NCBI GenBank assembly: GCA_963816795.1
Contig: CAWFLT010000006.1
Span: 696,828-760,827, forward strand
Reading direction: 5' to 3'
From: CAWFLT01 sp963816795
Lineage (GTDB): Bacteria; Acidobacteriota; Vicinamibacteria; Vicinamibacterales; SCN-69-37
Length of the DNA: 64,000 nucleotides
Shown here: positions 49,298-58,575 of the stretch, in pieces
How the letters are laid out: every line of letters starts with the position of its first letter
Position numbering within the stretch: position 1 is the first letter of the stretch
Position numbers and translations under genes: made by a program
The notes under the pieces: model-generated
Seen by the model: the letters and a program-made list of their open reading frames with translations, nothing else
Database searches by the model: none
Told to the model about the DNA's origin: nothing

Positions 49298-50305
49298 CTA
49301 CTTCCACCCGCGCTCCTTGTAATACCGCACTGCGCCGGGGTGGAACGGCGCCGGCGACACGTCGGGGGCGGTGGCACCTCGAGATGGCGCGCTTCGGGAT
49401 GCGCGGCGACGAGCGCCGCCTTCTGCTCGAACATCAGCTTCACGATCGCGTAGGCCAGGTCGTTCGTCGAGCGCCGACGACGCGACGAGCAGGTTCGTGA
49501 CGCCGATCGTGCGCGACGTCGCTGTCGACGCCGCGATACGCGCCCGCGGCAGGATCGTCGCCAGGCGATAGAGCTTCGCGCCCGAAATCCATCTGCAGGC
49601 GCGTGCAGCAGCTCGTTCTGCGGCAGCAGCGCGATCGACCATGCCCGGCGTCGCGGCCAGATCCTGAATCGCCGCCGTCGGCACGCCGCCGCTCCAGAAG
49701 AACGCGTCGACCTTGCCGTCCTTCAGCGCGCCGGCCGATTCGGCGACGCTGAGCGCGTGGCGCGTGATGTCCTTCCGCGGATCGAGTCCGGCCGCCGCGA
49801 GGACGCGATCGGCGATGAGCTCGGTGCCGCTGCCCGGCGACGCCGACCGAGACGACGCGGCCCTTCAGATCGGCGATCGCGCTTGATCCCGCTGCTCCGC
49901 CGCACGACGACGTGCGTGTAGTTCGTGTAGAGCACCGCCAGCGTGCGGATGCTGCCGATGGCGCCGGTGTCCTTGAACGGACCGCGTCCCGACAACGCCG
50001 CCGACAAGCGTGTCCGCCAGCGTGAACGCGAGATCGACCTTGCCGAGCTGCATGAGCTTGAGGTTGTCCACCGACGCGCCGGTGACTTCGGCGGTGGCCT
50101 GGACGCCGGGAATCTTCTCGGAGATCAGCCGCGCGATCGCGCCGCCGTAGGGGTAGTACACGCCGCCGGTGCCGCCGGTCGCGATCGACAGAAACTTCGG
50201 CGAGGCTCCGCCGCCGCAGGCAGCGACGAGCGGCAGGCGCAGAGCCAAAGTCGAAGTAACGACGGTCGAGCAGGCCGGCGAGCTGTCGAACGCGCTCAGC
50301 GGCAA
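49298..50305 (-). CDS. TAXI-family TRAP solute-binding protein, several frameshifts
   Basis: About 335 residues. A lipoprotein-like start (LALRLPLVAACGGG) leads to the TAXI signature SPKFLSIATGGTGGVYYPYG and GGAIARLISEKIPGVQATAE, then TGASVDNLKLMQLGKVDLAF. Later parts are TDLKGRVVSVG-like text, GALKDGKVDAFFWSGGVPTA and the end FHPGAVRYYKERGWK. It binds the substrate in the periplasm and passes it to the permease encoded next. Frame changes near 49985, 49890, 49830, 49630, 49575 and 49400. The start is unclear: a TTG at 50305 keeps the frame but the first residues look odd, and the gene begins 16 bases from the EttA stop. Confidence 0.82.
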
Positions 50306-50320
50306 CTGGCCATCTTGCGA

Positions 50321-51999
50321 TCACCGCATGAGCTTTCTGTACTTGATGCGATGCGGCTGGTCCGCCGTCGGCGCCGAGACGGCGCTTCTCGTCGACTTCG
50401 TAGTCCTGATAGTTGCCTTCGAACCACTCGACGTGGCTGTCGCCTTCGAAGGCGAGGATGTGCGTCGCGATGCGATCGAGGAACCAGCGGTCGTGCGAGA
50501 TCACGACGGCGCAGCCGGCGAAGTCGAGCAGCGCCTGTTCGAGCGCGCGCAGCGTGTCGACGTCGAGGTCGTTGGTCGGCTCGTCGAGCAGCAGCAGGTT
50601 GCAGCCGCGCTGCAGCAGCTTGGCCAGGTGCAGGCGATTGCGCTGTCCGCCCGAGAGCGTGCCGACTTTCTGCTGCTGATCGCGGCCGCGGAAGTTGAAC
50701 CACGACGCGTAGGCGCGCGAGTTGATCTTCTTCTTGCCGAGAACGATCTCGTCCTCGCCGCCGGAGATCTCTTCCCAGACCGTCTTGTGTCCGCCAGCGA
50801 GTCGCGCGACTGATCGACGTAGCCGATCTACACCGTCTCGCCGAGACGCAGCGAGCCGCCATCCGGCGTCTCCTGCCCCACCAGCATCCGGAACAGCGTC
50901 GTCTTGCCGGCGCCGTTCGGGACCGATCACGCCGACGATGCCGCCGCGCGGCAGCGTGAAGTCGAGGTCGTCGATGAGCAGCAGGTCGCCGTAGCCCTTG
51001 CGCAGATCGCGCGCTTCGACGACGACGTCGCCGAGCCGCGGCCCGGGCGGAATGTAGATCTCGACGCGATCGATCCTCTCCGCCGTGTCTTCGGCCAGCA
51101 GTTGTTCGTAGGCGTTGAGGCGCGCCTTGCCCTTGGCCTGCCGCGCTCGCGGCGACATGCGGATCCACTCGAGCTCGCGCTGCAGCGTCCGCTGCCGCTT
51201 GGTCTCCTGCTTCTCTTCGACCGCCAGCCGCTGCTGCTTCTGGTCGAGCCAGGAGGAGTAGTTGCCTTCCCACGGGATACGCCCTGGTGCGATCGAGCTC
51301 GAGGATCCAGCCGGCGACGTTGTCGAGGAAGTAGCGGTCGTGCGTGATCGCGACGACCGACCCTTTGTACTCGTGCAGGAAGTGCTCGAGCCAGGCGACC
51401 GACTCGGCGTCGAGATGGTTGGTCGGCTCGTCGAGGAGGAGCAGATCGGGCGACTGCAGCAGCAGCCGGCACAGCGCGACGCGCCGGCGCTCGCCGCCGG
51501 AGAGCTTGGTCGACGTCCGCGTCGGGCGGCGGCAGCCGCAGCGCGTCCATGGCGTGCTCGAGCTTCGAGTCGAGGTCCCACGCGCCGGCCGCTTCGATCG
51601 CGTCCTGGACCCGCGCCTGTTCCTCGAGGACCTTGTCCATCTCCTCGGGCGTCAGTCTCCTCGCCGAACTTCGCGTTGATTTCGTCGAAGCGCGTGAGCA
51701 GCGCCCGCATCGGCGCGACGCCCTCTTCGACGTTCCCGAGCACGGTCTTCGAGGCGTCGAGCTGCGGCTCCTGGGCCAGGAAGCCCACGGAGTAGCCGGC
51801 CGACAGCGTCGCCTCGCCGGCAAAATCCGGGTCGAGACCGGCCATGATCCTGAGCAGCGTCGACTTGCCGGACGCCGTTCGCGCCGATGACGCCGATCTT
51901 CGCGCCGTAGAGAAACGAGAGCCAGATGTCCTGAAAGACAACGGAGTCGGGCGGGTAGATCTTGCCCAGCCCTTTCATGGTGTAGATGAATTTCGACAT
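50321..51999 (-). CDS. ettA: EttA-type ABC-F ATPase, several frameshifts and one internal stop
   Basis: Corrected length is about 559 residues, like EttA (about 555). The start KFIYTMKGLGKIYPPDSVVF and the two ATPase cassettes match: the first has KSTLLRIMAGLDPDFAGEAT and GFLAQEPQLDASKTVLGNVE, the linker is EWIRMSPRARQAKGKARLNA, and the second has GTLSGGQRNRLHLAKLLQRG and LLLLDEPTNDLDVDTLRALE, ending RIKYRKLMR. EttA gates the first steps of translation by the ATP/ADP ratio. Frame changes lie near 51880, 51655, 51520, 51290, 50925 and 50805. An in-frame TAG at 50828-50830 replaces an expected Gln. The TAXI and TRAP genes follow on the same strand with tiny gaps. Confidence 0.88.
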
Positions 52000-52130
52000 G
52001 GGTGAGGCTTCGGCTATAACTGCAGCCGCTCATTTTCTCCGAACCGGACACACAGTGCAATCGTGCGGGTCAAAACCGCATGTCGAAAAACCTTCAACGT
52101 GAAGGTCAAGGCTTCGTGAAGGCTTTGGCT

Positions 52131-55100
52131 TCAGATCTTCATGGCTTCACGGTGAAGCTCTTTCGACAAGTGTCGTTCGGGCTTCTCAGCCGGCGCCGAT
52201 CGCATGGTGCGGATGGCGAGTCCCCCGAGCACCAGCACGGCCACCGCCAGCGCCGTCCACAGGAGCCAGGGGTGCCGCTCGGTCCACGGCGCCGAATCGA
52301 CGAAGCCCGCGTTGAGCTGTTCGGTGCCGGCCGTGGCGCCCACGGCGGCCTCGATTGCGGTGTCGTCGACGAGGCGGACGAAGTCGTACTGCGGCGCGGC
52401 GGCCTCGGCGTGGCCGTACAGGAGCCGGTAGCTGCGGGTTGGCTCCTGACGGAACACGACGCGGCGCGGCGTGATGTACAACGCGGGCGTGAGATCGGCA
52501 ATCGCGGCGTCGTTGCCGTTCTTCACCGTCACCCGCCAGCGCCGGCCGGCCTGCTCGCGCAGATCAAGCGCCAGGCGCTCATTCGCCGCACCGCCACTTT
52601 GCGCGCGGGAAATCTCGCCGGCGCCGGCCGGCAGCCACGCGCGCCCATCGGTGCTCGTCTCGACAGTGACCCGGCGCACGAATGAGGCCTGCGCCGTCTG
52701 GAACCGCACTTCTGAAATCGGCAACACGGACTCGGCCGCCGTCACCCAGACGCTGTCGGTTCCGGCTGGCGCAGCCGCGACCAGCGCGACGGTCGCCCGA
52801 CGCCGCTCCGGAGCGGTGACGATCTCGCGCGCCACGCGCACGCCAGCAAGTCGCACCCGGCGCGATGGGTCCAGGATGCGCAGGCGCACCAGGGAGGACC
52901 GGCTGTCGGGATAGGTGACGTCGAGCCGCTCGGGACCGACACCGGCGAGCCGCGAAATCGGCGCCCCCTCGCGAATGACCTTCCACTCAGTGCCGTCCGC
53001 GCTGGTCGCCACCTCGACGCGGGCCTGGAGATCGTCCTGTCCGTCCACCTGGAGGCGCAGGAGATTGTGAATGCCCGCTGCCGGCCCGAGGTCGACGGTC
53101 GCTTCGGTATAGCGACCGCTGACGAAACCGGGCTCGAGCAGACGCGCCGGTCGCCACTCGATCGTCGTGCCGCCCGCGCGGGCGTGCAGCACGTACGGCA
53201 CTTCACGTCCGGCGTCGTCGACGACTCGCAGGTCGCTCCACGCGGGGTTGGCTCGTCGTGAGACGGCGTCAGTGAGCTCCACCGCCACGAGCCGCGTTGC
53301 CGGCGCTTCCGCCACCTCGACCGGCGCCGCGTACCGCCAGTGATTCCAGTTCACGGCGGCACCCTGCGCCGCCAGGGCGGCTGCGCCGGCCGCCGACAAC
53401 GCGATGGTGAGGAACGTTCTCATACGCCGGCCTGCGGTCCGCCGTCGGCGGAGCTCACGTAGCAGCCGCCGCTGATACAGGTACGAGATCGCAATCAGGA
53501 CGACGCCCAGCGCGATCGACGAGATGATCCGATAGAACCCGCGGAGAAACGCGAGGTCAGCGAAAAACAGTTTGAGACTCACCAGGGCCAGCAGGGCCAG
53601 GCCCTGCCAGCGCAGGAGCGCGCTCGAGAGCCGCAGCCCGGCAGTCAGGAGCAAGGCGGCAAACGCCGTCCACAACAACGAGGTCACGAGACTCTCGGCC
53701 AGGCGCCGATCGAGGTCGAAGACCAGCTCGCCTCGTGCCGCGTAATGCAGCTGCACTTCGCCGGTCAGCGCGGCCAGCAGCAGGACGTTCGCGCCAACGG
53801 CGAGGACGCCCAACCATACCCGTTCGGCCTTGCTGACCTCGAGCCGCGACCGCCACACCTTCCACAGCGCGATCAACGCGCAGCCTGCGGTGGCGAGCGA
53901 TACGCCAAGCCGCGCGTTCCACAGAAACACCGCCGCGTCGATCGGAAACGTCGCCACCCGAAGACCGACGAGCGCGAACAGCACCAGCGAGGCTGCACGG
54001 AGGTACCACCGCCGCGCCGCCGCGCCCGTCCACATCAACACCGCCGCTTCGACCGACCACGCCAGCGTGATCCACGGGCCGTCGAGCGACAGCGGAATCG
54101 CGACCGTCGCGAGGGTCAGCGCCAGGCCGGCAAACAGCAGTTTCCCGCCTACGCCGAAAACCGGCTTCGGCGCGGCAAGCCCGTCGTGGTCCAAGTCCGA
54201 CACGGCGGGCTCCCCGGCGGCGCGCGCGACGACGAGATACAGGGCGGCGAGGGCGAGCGTCACCGCGGAGAGCGTCCATCGGTGATCGGGCCACAGCATG
54301 TACCGCAGCACCAGCAGGAACGCGAATGCCGCCAGAGAGGCGACCGCGGCCTGCTCGGGACGGACGCCTCCGACGCGGCGGCTGCGAAGCACCGGAATGG
54401 CGGAGAACTGTGCGAAGAACAACAGGGCGAACGCCGACGTGCTGACGATCCGTTCGCTCGTGTAGAAGCGGTCGCACCAGGCCAGAAAATACACCTGGGT
54501 GAGAACAAAGGCCGGCAGCTCGAGCACCCGCCATTCCCGCCGCCACGCCAGCACCAGCAGCGCCGCGTTGTGAAGCGCGAGGTACGTGAAGAGCTCGACT
54601 TGCGCATCCCGGCCGGTGCTGACCAGGACTGGGGCGACGAATCCGCCGATCATCGCCATCACGGCGACACTGACCGACCGCCGGCCGGCAGCAATCGCGA
54701 CCATGGCCGCCGTGACGACCGCCATCGCGATGAACGTCGCGACGGGCGGCAACAGCTGGTAGTAGCTGCCCGCCGCCCACAGCGACAGGTAGAGCACGGC
54801 GGCGCCGAGCCCGGTCACGCCGTCCGCGAAGTACACCAATCGCCGCTTCAGCAACCACGGCGTCGAGGCCAGGAGGCCGGAGCCGAAGAGGACGCCCAAC
54901 GCCACCTGCCCGCTGGGGCCAATCCAATCGTTGTCGATCGCGTACTTCAGAAAGTAGGCGACGCCGACCGCCACCGCGACCAGGCCGATGCGGTTCAGCC
55001 ACTGCCCCGCGACCAGATGTTCCCAGTCGAATCCGGTCTTTGCCGTCGCGAGGGTCGGCAGCGTCACTGGAGGCGGCGGGAGCGGCGCCGCGGCGATCGC

Positions 55101-55316
55101 GGGAGCCGGCATCGGCGTGGCGGGCTCGGGGATGGGCTCGTCAGCGCGCGGCACGACCGGCACCGCGACAGCCGGGGCCGGGCTCGCCAGCCTTCGGTCC
55201 AGATCGGCGACGGTCCGCTCGAGCGCACGCACACGCGCCCACAAGATCAGCGACAGGATCGCCGGCCCGAACACAATCGCCATCGCGAGGGCGGCGAGAA
55301 TCAGCGCTTGTGCCAT
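52131..55316 (-). CDS. DUF2339-DUF3999 fusion protein
   Basis: One open frame of 1,061 residues. Residues 1-630 form a DUF2339 protein: an N-terminal helix, a Pro/Ala-rich linker, the conserved HLVAGQWLNRIGLVAVAVGV and about 20 membrane segments to YRIISSIALGVVLIAISYLY. The rest begins with a signal-like MRTFLTIALSAAGAAALAAQ and continues as a DUF3999 protein (VNWNHWRYAAPVEVAEAPAT, then sandwich domains and a C-terminal anchor WLLWTALAVAVLVLGGLAIR). These are normally two adjacent genes. At the join (53423) the text ATGA carries a TGA in the next frame, as in a usual four-base gene overlap. So the fusion may result from a one-base indel, or be real. Envelope role unknown. Confidence 0.85.
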   Translation of the reverse strand: MAQALILAALAMAIVFGPAILSLILWARVRALERTVADLDRRLASPAPAVAVPVVPRADEPIPEPATPMPAPAIAAAPLPPPPVTLPTLATAKTGFDWEHLVAGQWLNRIGLVAVAVGVAYFLKYAIDNDWIGPSGQVALGVLFGSGLLASTPWLLKRRLVYFADGVTGLGAAVLYLSLWAAGSYYQLLPPVATFIAMAVVTAAMVAIAAGRRSVSVAVMAMIGGFVAPVLVSTGRDAQVELFTYLALHNAALLVLAWRREWRVLELPAFVLTQVYFLAWCDRFYTSERIVSTSAFALLFFAQFSAIPVLRSRRVGGVRPEQAAVASLAAFAFLLVLRYMLWPDHRWTLSAVTLALAALYLVVARAAGEPAVSDLDHDGLAAPKPVFGVGGKLLFAGLALTLATVAIPLSLDGPWITLAWSVEAAVLMWTGAAARRWYLRAASLVLFALVGLRVATFPIDAAVFLWNARLGVSLATAGCALIALWKVWRSRLEVSKAERVWLGVLAVGANVLLLAALTGEVQLHYAARGELVFDLDRRLAESLVTSLLWTAFAALLLTAGLRLSSALLRWQGLALLALVSLKLFFADLAFLRGFYRIISSIALGVVLIAISYLYQRRLLRELRRRRTAGRRMRTFLTIALSAAGAAALAAQGAAVNWNHWRYAAPVEVAEAPATRLVAVELTDAVSRRANPAWSDLRVVDDAGREVPYVLHARAGGTTIEWRPARLLEPGFVSGRYTEATVDLGPAAGIHNLLRLQVDGQDDLQARVEVATSADGTEWKVIREGAPISRLAGVGPERLDVTYPDSRSSLVRLRILDPSRRVRLAGVRVAREIVTAPERRRATVALVAAAPAGTDSVWVTAAESVLPISEVRFQTAQASFVRRVTVETSTDGRAWLPAGAGEISRAQSGGAANERLALDLREQAGRRWRVTVKNGNDAAIADLTPALYITPRRVVFRQEPTRSYRLLYGHAEAAAPQYDFVRLVDDTAIEAAVGATAGTEQLNAGFVDSAPWTERHPWLLWTALAVAVLVLGGLAIRTMRSAPAEKPERHLSKELHREAMKI

Positions 55317-55337
55317 GGCCAGCGCGGGGAGGGTCGG

Positions 55338-57238
55338 CTATTCGCCCCGCATGCCCGCCGGCTGCCGCGTCGGTGGCAACTGCGGCTTGGGCGGCTCGGG
55401 CGTGAAGTCCTCGCCGGGATTGATGAACCGGTCCTGCTCGAAGTTGTATTGCTTGTCGTACAGCTGGCGGTAGCGGCCGTTGAGGGCGAGCAGCGTCTCG
55501 TGCGTGCCGCGCTCGACGATCTCGCCACCTTCGAGCACGAGAATCTGATCGGCGCTGCGAATGGTCGACAGCCGATGCGCGATGACGAACGTGGTGCGGC
55601 CGCGCCGAAGCGAACGCAGGCCGTCCTGGATCATCGCCTCGCTCTCGCTGTCCAGGCTCGACGTCGCCTCGTCGAGCAGGAGAATCCGCGGGTTGGCGAG
55701 AATCGCGCGCGCGATCGCGACGCGCTGCCGCTGTCCGCCGGACAGCCGGACGCCCCGCTCTCCGACCACCGTCTCGTAGCCCTTCTCGAACTTCTCGATG
55801 AACTCGTCCGCGTGAGCGATTCGACTCACGCGCTCGATGTCCGCGAAGGTCGCGTGCGGCGTGCCGTAGCGGATGTTCTCGGCGACGGTGCCATCGAACA
55901 GGAAATTGTCCTGAAGCACGACGCCGAGATGCCGTCGATACTCCGTCAGCCGCAGCGTGTTCAGATCGCGGCCGTCGGCGCGGAGGACGCCCTGCGTCGG
56001 CCGGTTGAACGCCATGACGAGGCTGATCAGCGTGCTCTTGCCCGACCCCGACGAGCCAACGAGGGCCGTCGTCGTCCCCGCCGGGGCTCGGAAGGTGACG
56101 TCCTTCAGCACCGGCACGCCCGGCGTTGTACTCGAACCACACGTGGTCGAACTCGATATCGCCGGCCAGGTCTTCGAGCGGCATCCGGTTGGCGTCGTCG
56201 GCGTCCTCGCGGGGCGTTTGCAGGATCTCGTGGATCCGGTCGAGGCCGGCGAAGGCCTCCGTGATCTGGGTGCCGATCGACGCGATCTGGACGATCGGCA
56301 TCGCCAGCAGGCCGGTAAAGAAGATGTAGGCGAACAGATCGCCGAGCGTCATCGTCCCGTTCACGATCGACTGGCCGCCGACGAGCATCATGACGATGCC
56401 GATGGCGCCAATCACGACGCTCGAGAACGCCGTGGTGCCCGAGACGCCGGTCATCGACTTCGCAACATTGCGGAACAGGCTGTGCGCGCCCTTGGTGAAC
56501 ACGAGGTCTTCGCGCCGCTCGGCCGTGTAGGTCTTGACCACGCGCACGCCGCCGAGCGCCTGGTTCAGTCGTCCGGTCACCTCCGCGGTGATCTTGCCGC
56601 GCTCGCGGAAGAGCGGGCGGAGCGTTCTGAACGCGTAGCTCATCGCGCCGCCGAACGCCGCGAGAACGAGGATCGTCGCCAGCGTCAGCTGCCAGTTGAG
56701 ATACAGCAGGAATGCCGATCGCGAACATCGCCGTGACGATGCTGCCGACCAGCTGCACGAGCCCGGTCCCGACCAGGTTGCGAATGCCTTCGGCGTCGTT
56801 CATGACGCGCGAGATGAGGACGCCGGTCTGCGTCGAGTCGAAGTAGCGGACCGGCAGGCGCATGACGTGCTCTTCGACGCGCCGCCGCATGTCGGTGATC
56901 GCCTTCTGCGCGGCGACACCCAGAATCTGCGACAGCCCGAACGAGGTGATGCGCCTGCACGACGGTCGCGAGCCCGACCGACCCAGGCCAGCGTCGGCAG
57001 CAGCTCGAGGCGGTTCTTGCCGATGACTTCGTCAATCAGGTATTTGGACGAGACAGCGGCAGCGACGAGCCCGGCGACGCCGGCTGATCGCAGCATCAGG
57101 ACGCAGGCCCGAGCGCACAGGCGGCCCGCGGCCGCGCCCAGATGAGCGTCGCGCGCTTCCTGCCCAGGCCGCGGACCAGCGGATCTTCTTCTTTGGGAGC
57201 ACCTTCGCACTCGGCCCACGTCGAGCCAGCGTGACCAT
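55338..57238 (-). CDS. ABC exporter (MsbA-like membrane plus ATPase protein), several frameshifts
   Basis: About 630 residues after correction. A membrane domain (VMRLPVRYFDSTQTGVLISR, VMNDAEGIRNLVGTGLVQLV, then LNQALGGVRVVKTYTAERRE and LGDLFAYIFFTGLLAMPIVQ) is followed by a full ATPase cassette. The cassette has Walker A VGSSGSGKSTLISLV, Q-loop VVLQDNFLFDGTVAENIRYG, signature VRLSGGQRQRVAIARAI, Walker B ILLLDEATSSLD and the switch His in IAHRLSTI. It fits lipid or drug exporters of the MsbA/LmrA type that work as homodimers. Frame changes lie near 57180, 57110, 56960-56975, 56715 and 56130. The N-terminal start at 57238 is approximate. It lies 21 bases from the DUF2339 gene start and may be co-transcribed. 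Confidence 0.87.
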
Positions 57239-57256
57239 CTCGAGTCATCTAGCCCT

Positions 57257-58452
57257 TCACCGCATGGTCGTCGGCTCTACTTCCTCCTGCGCCAGCACCA
57301 GTTCTTCGAGCGCGCGCACCGGCCACCGGCGTCGGCGCGATCGGACATGAGTCGCAGTTGCGCAACACGATCGACGCCGAGCTTGGTGCGCGCGGTGGAC
57401 GAGCGCCGACGCGAGGTAGCCGGCCGTCGAACCGCCGTGGCCGAGCATCGACGACATCGCCGCGCCGGAGCGCCTGGAAGCCGACGCCGTAGCCCTCCGA
57501 CATCGTCAACGCGTCGCGCGGGTTGGTCGCCGAGTAGACGCGCAGGTAGTTGGCGTCCTGCGTCTCCTTCTTCAGGATGCTGGCCGGTCCCTCGCCGAGC
57601 TCCCAGGCGACGAACTTCGCCGAGGTCGTTGATCGTGCTGAACATCGCGCCGTTCGGCACGCGATAGCCGCGGCCGTCGAGCTCGCGTCCGGGCGCTGCC
57701 GGCTGGCCGCGCCCTCGGCCTGCGCGCACGTAGCCGTGCGCCAGGTTCGCGCGCAGCGCCGCCGTCGGCTCGAACGCCGAGCGCGACATGCCGAGCGGCT
57801 GGAGGATGCGCTGCTGCGACCTGCGCGATGAACGGCGCGCCGCCGCGCGTTCGATCGCGAGCCCCAGCGACGCGTAGCCGATGTTCGAGTAGAGATACTG
57901 CGTCCCCGGCTCGAACTCGTAGCGCGTCTGCGGCAGGCAGTCGATCACCTTCTTCTGCCAGACGCTCACCGGCCCGACGGAGTGGTTCGGCGCAGCCCGG
58001 CTCGCGCGCCAGGCCCGACATCATCGTCGCCACCTGCAGCAGCGTGATCGGCGGCGCGCCGGCGCGGCGCGCCCTTGCACGCGCCGATCTCCGGCACGTA
58101 CTTCTCGAGCGGATCGGTCAGCCGCATCTTGCCCTGCTCGACGAGTTGCAGCAGCGCCAGCGCGGTGAACTGTTTCGTGATCGATCCGATGCGATAGGCC
58201 GTGTCGTTGTCGGCCACGCGTTTCGTTTCGGCTTCGGCGTAGCCGTAGTGCTTCGACCAGATCAGCTTGGCGCCGGACACGACGCCGATCGACAGGCCGC
58301 CGACGCCGTCCTTGGCGAAGTCGGCCGCGATCCGGACGTCGATCGTGGCGAGCGCCTCGACAAGTCGGCTGGCGCCTGCGCCGGCAGCAGCGCGGATCGC
58401 AGCAGAGCGCAGTCGCCACGAGGCGGCAGCAACGAGTGCGTCGGGTCAGCAT
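57257..58452 (-). CDS. Serine hydrolase (class C beta-lactamase-like), many frameshifts
   Basis: About 395 residues after correction. The active-site S-x-x-K is IGSITKQFTALALLQLVEQG, preceded by KHYGYAEAETKRVADNDTAY. The Y-x-N motif is in YLYSNIGYASLGLAIERA, and HGGSTAGYLA near the C-terminus takes the place of the K-T-G box. Such proteins include beta-lactamases, D-aminopeptidases and esterases; activity cannot be told. A Cys/Arg-rich opening text suggests a further indel in the signal peptide. Frame changes lie near 58370, 58050, 57990, 57810, 57630 and 57460. Exported by inference from family. Confidence 0.8.
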
Positions 58453-58499
58453 GCTCTTCTCACGTGCCCCAACGTCACGGTGCGACGGCGATGGCACGC

Positions 58500-58575
58500 T
58501 GCTCGCAGCTCGCGGCTCTGCTTCTCCGTGCCCAGCCTTCTCCGTGGCCTCGCTCTTCTCCGTGTCCTCGTTCTA
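58500..58575. repeat. TTCTCCGTG-type repeat
   Basis: TTCTCCGTG occurs at about 58520, 58537 and 58557, within the 120-base gap between the serine hydrolase and the third receptor. It is the complement of the CACGGAGAA repeat at 18219. Confidence 0.65.

Noticed and set aside
50828..50830. Amber codon in ettA as stop-codon recoding (pyrrolysine)
   Set aside because: The position is normally Gln, a single-base error explains it, and no pyl genes or other amber cases are seen.
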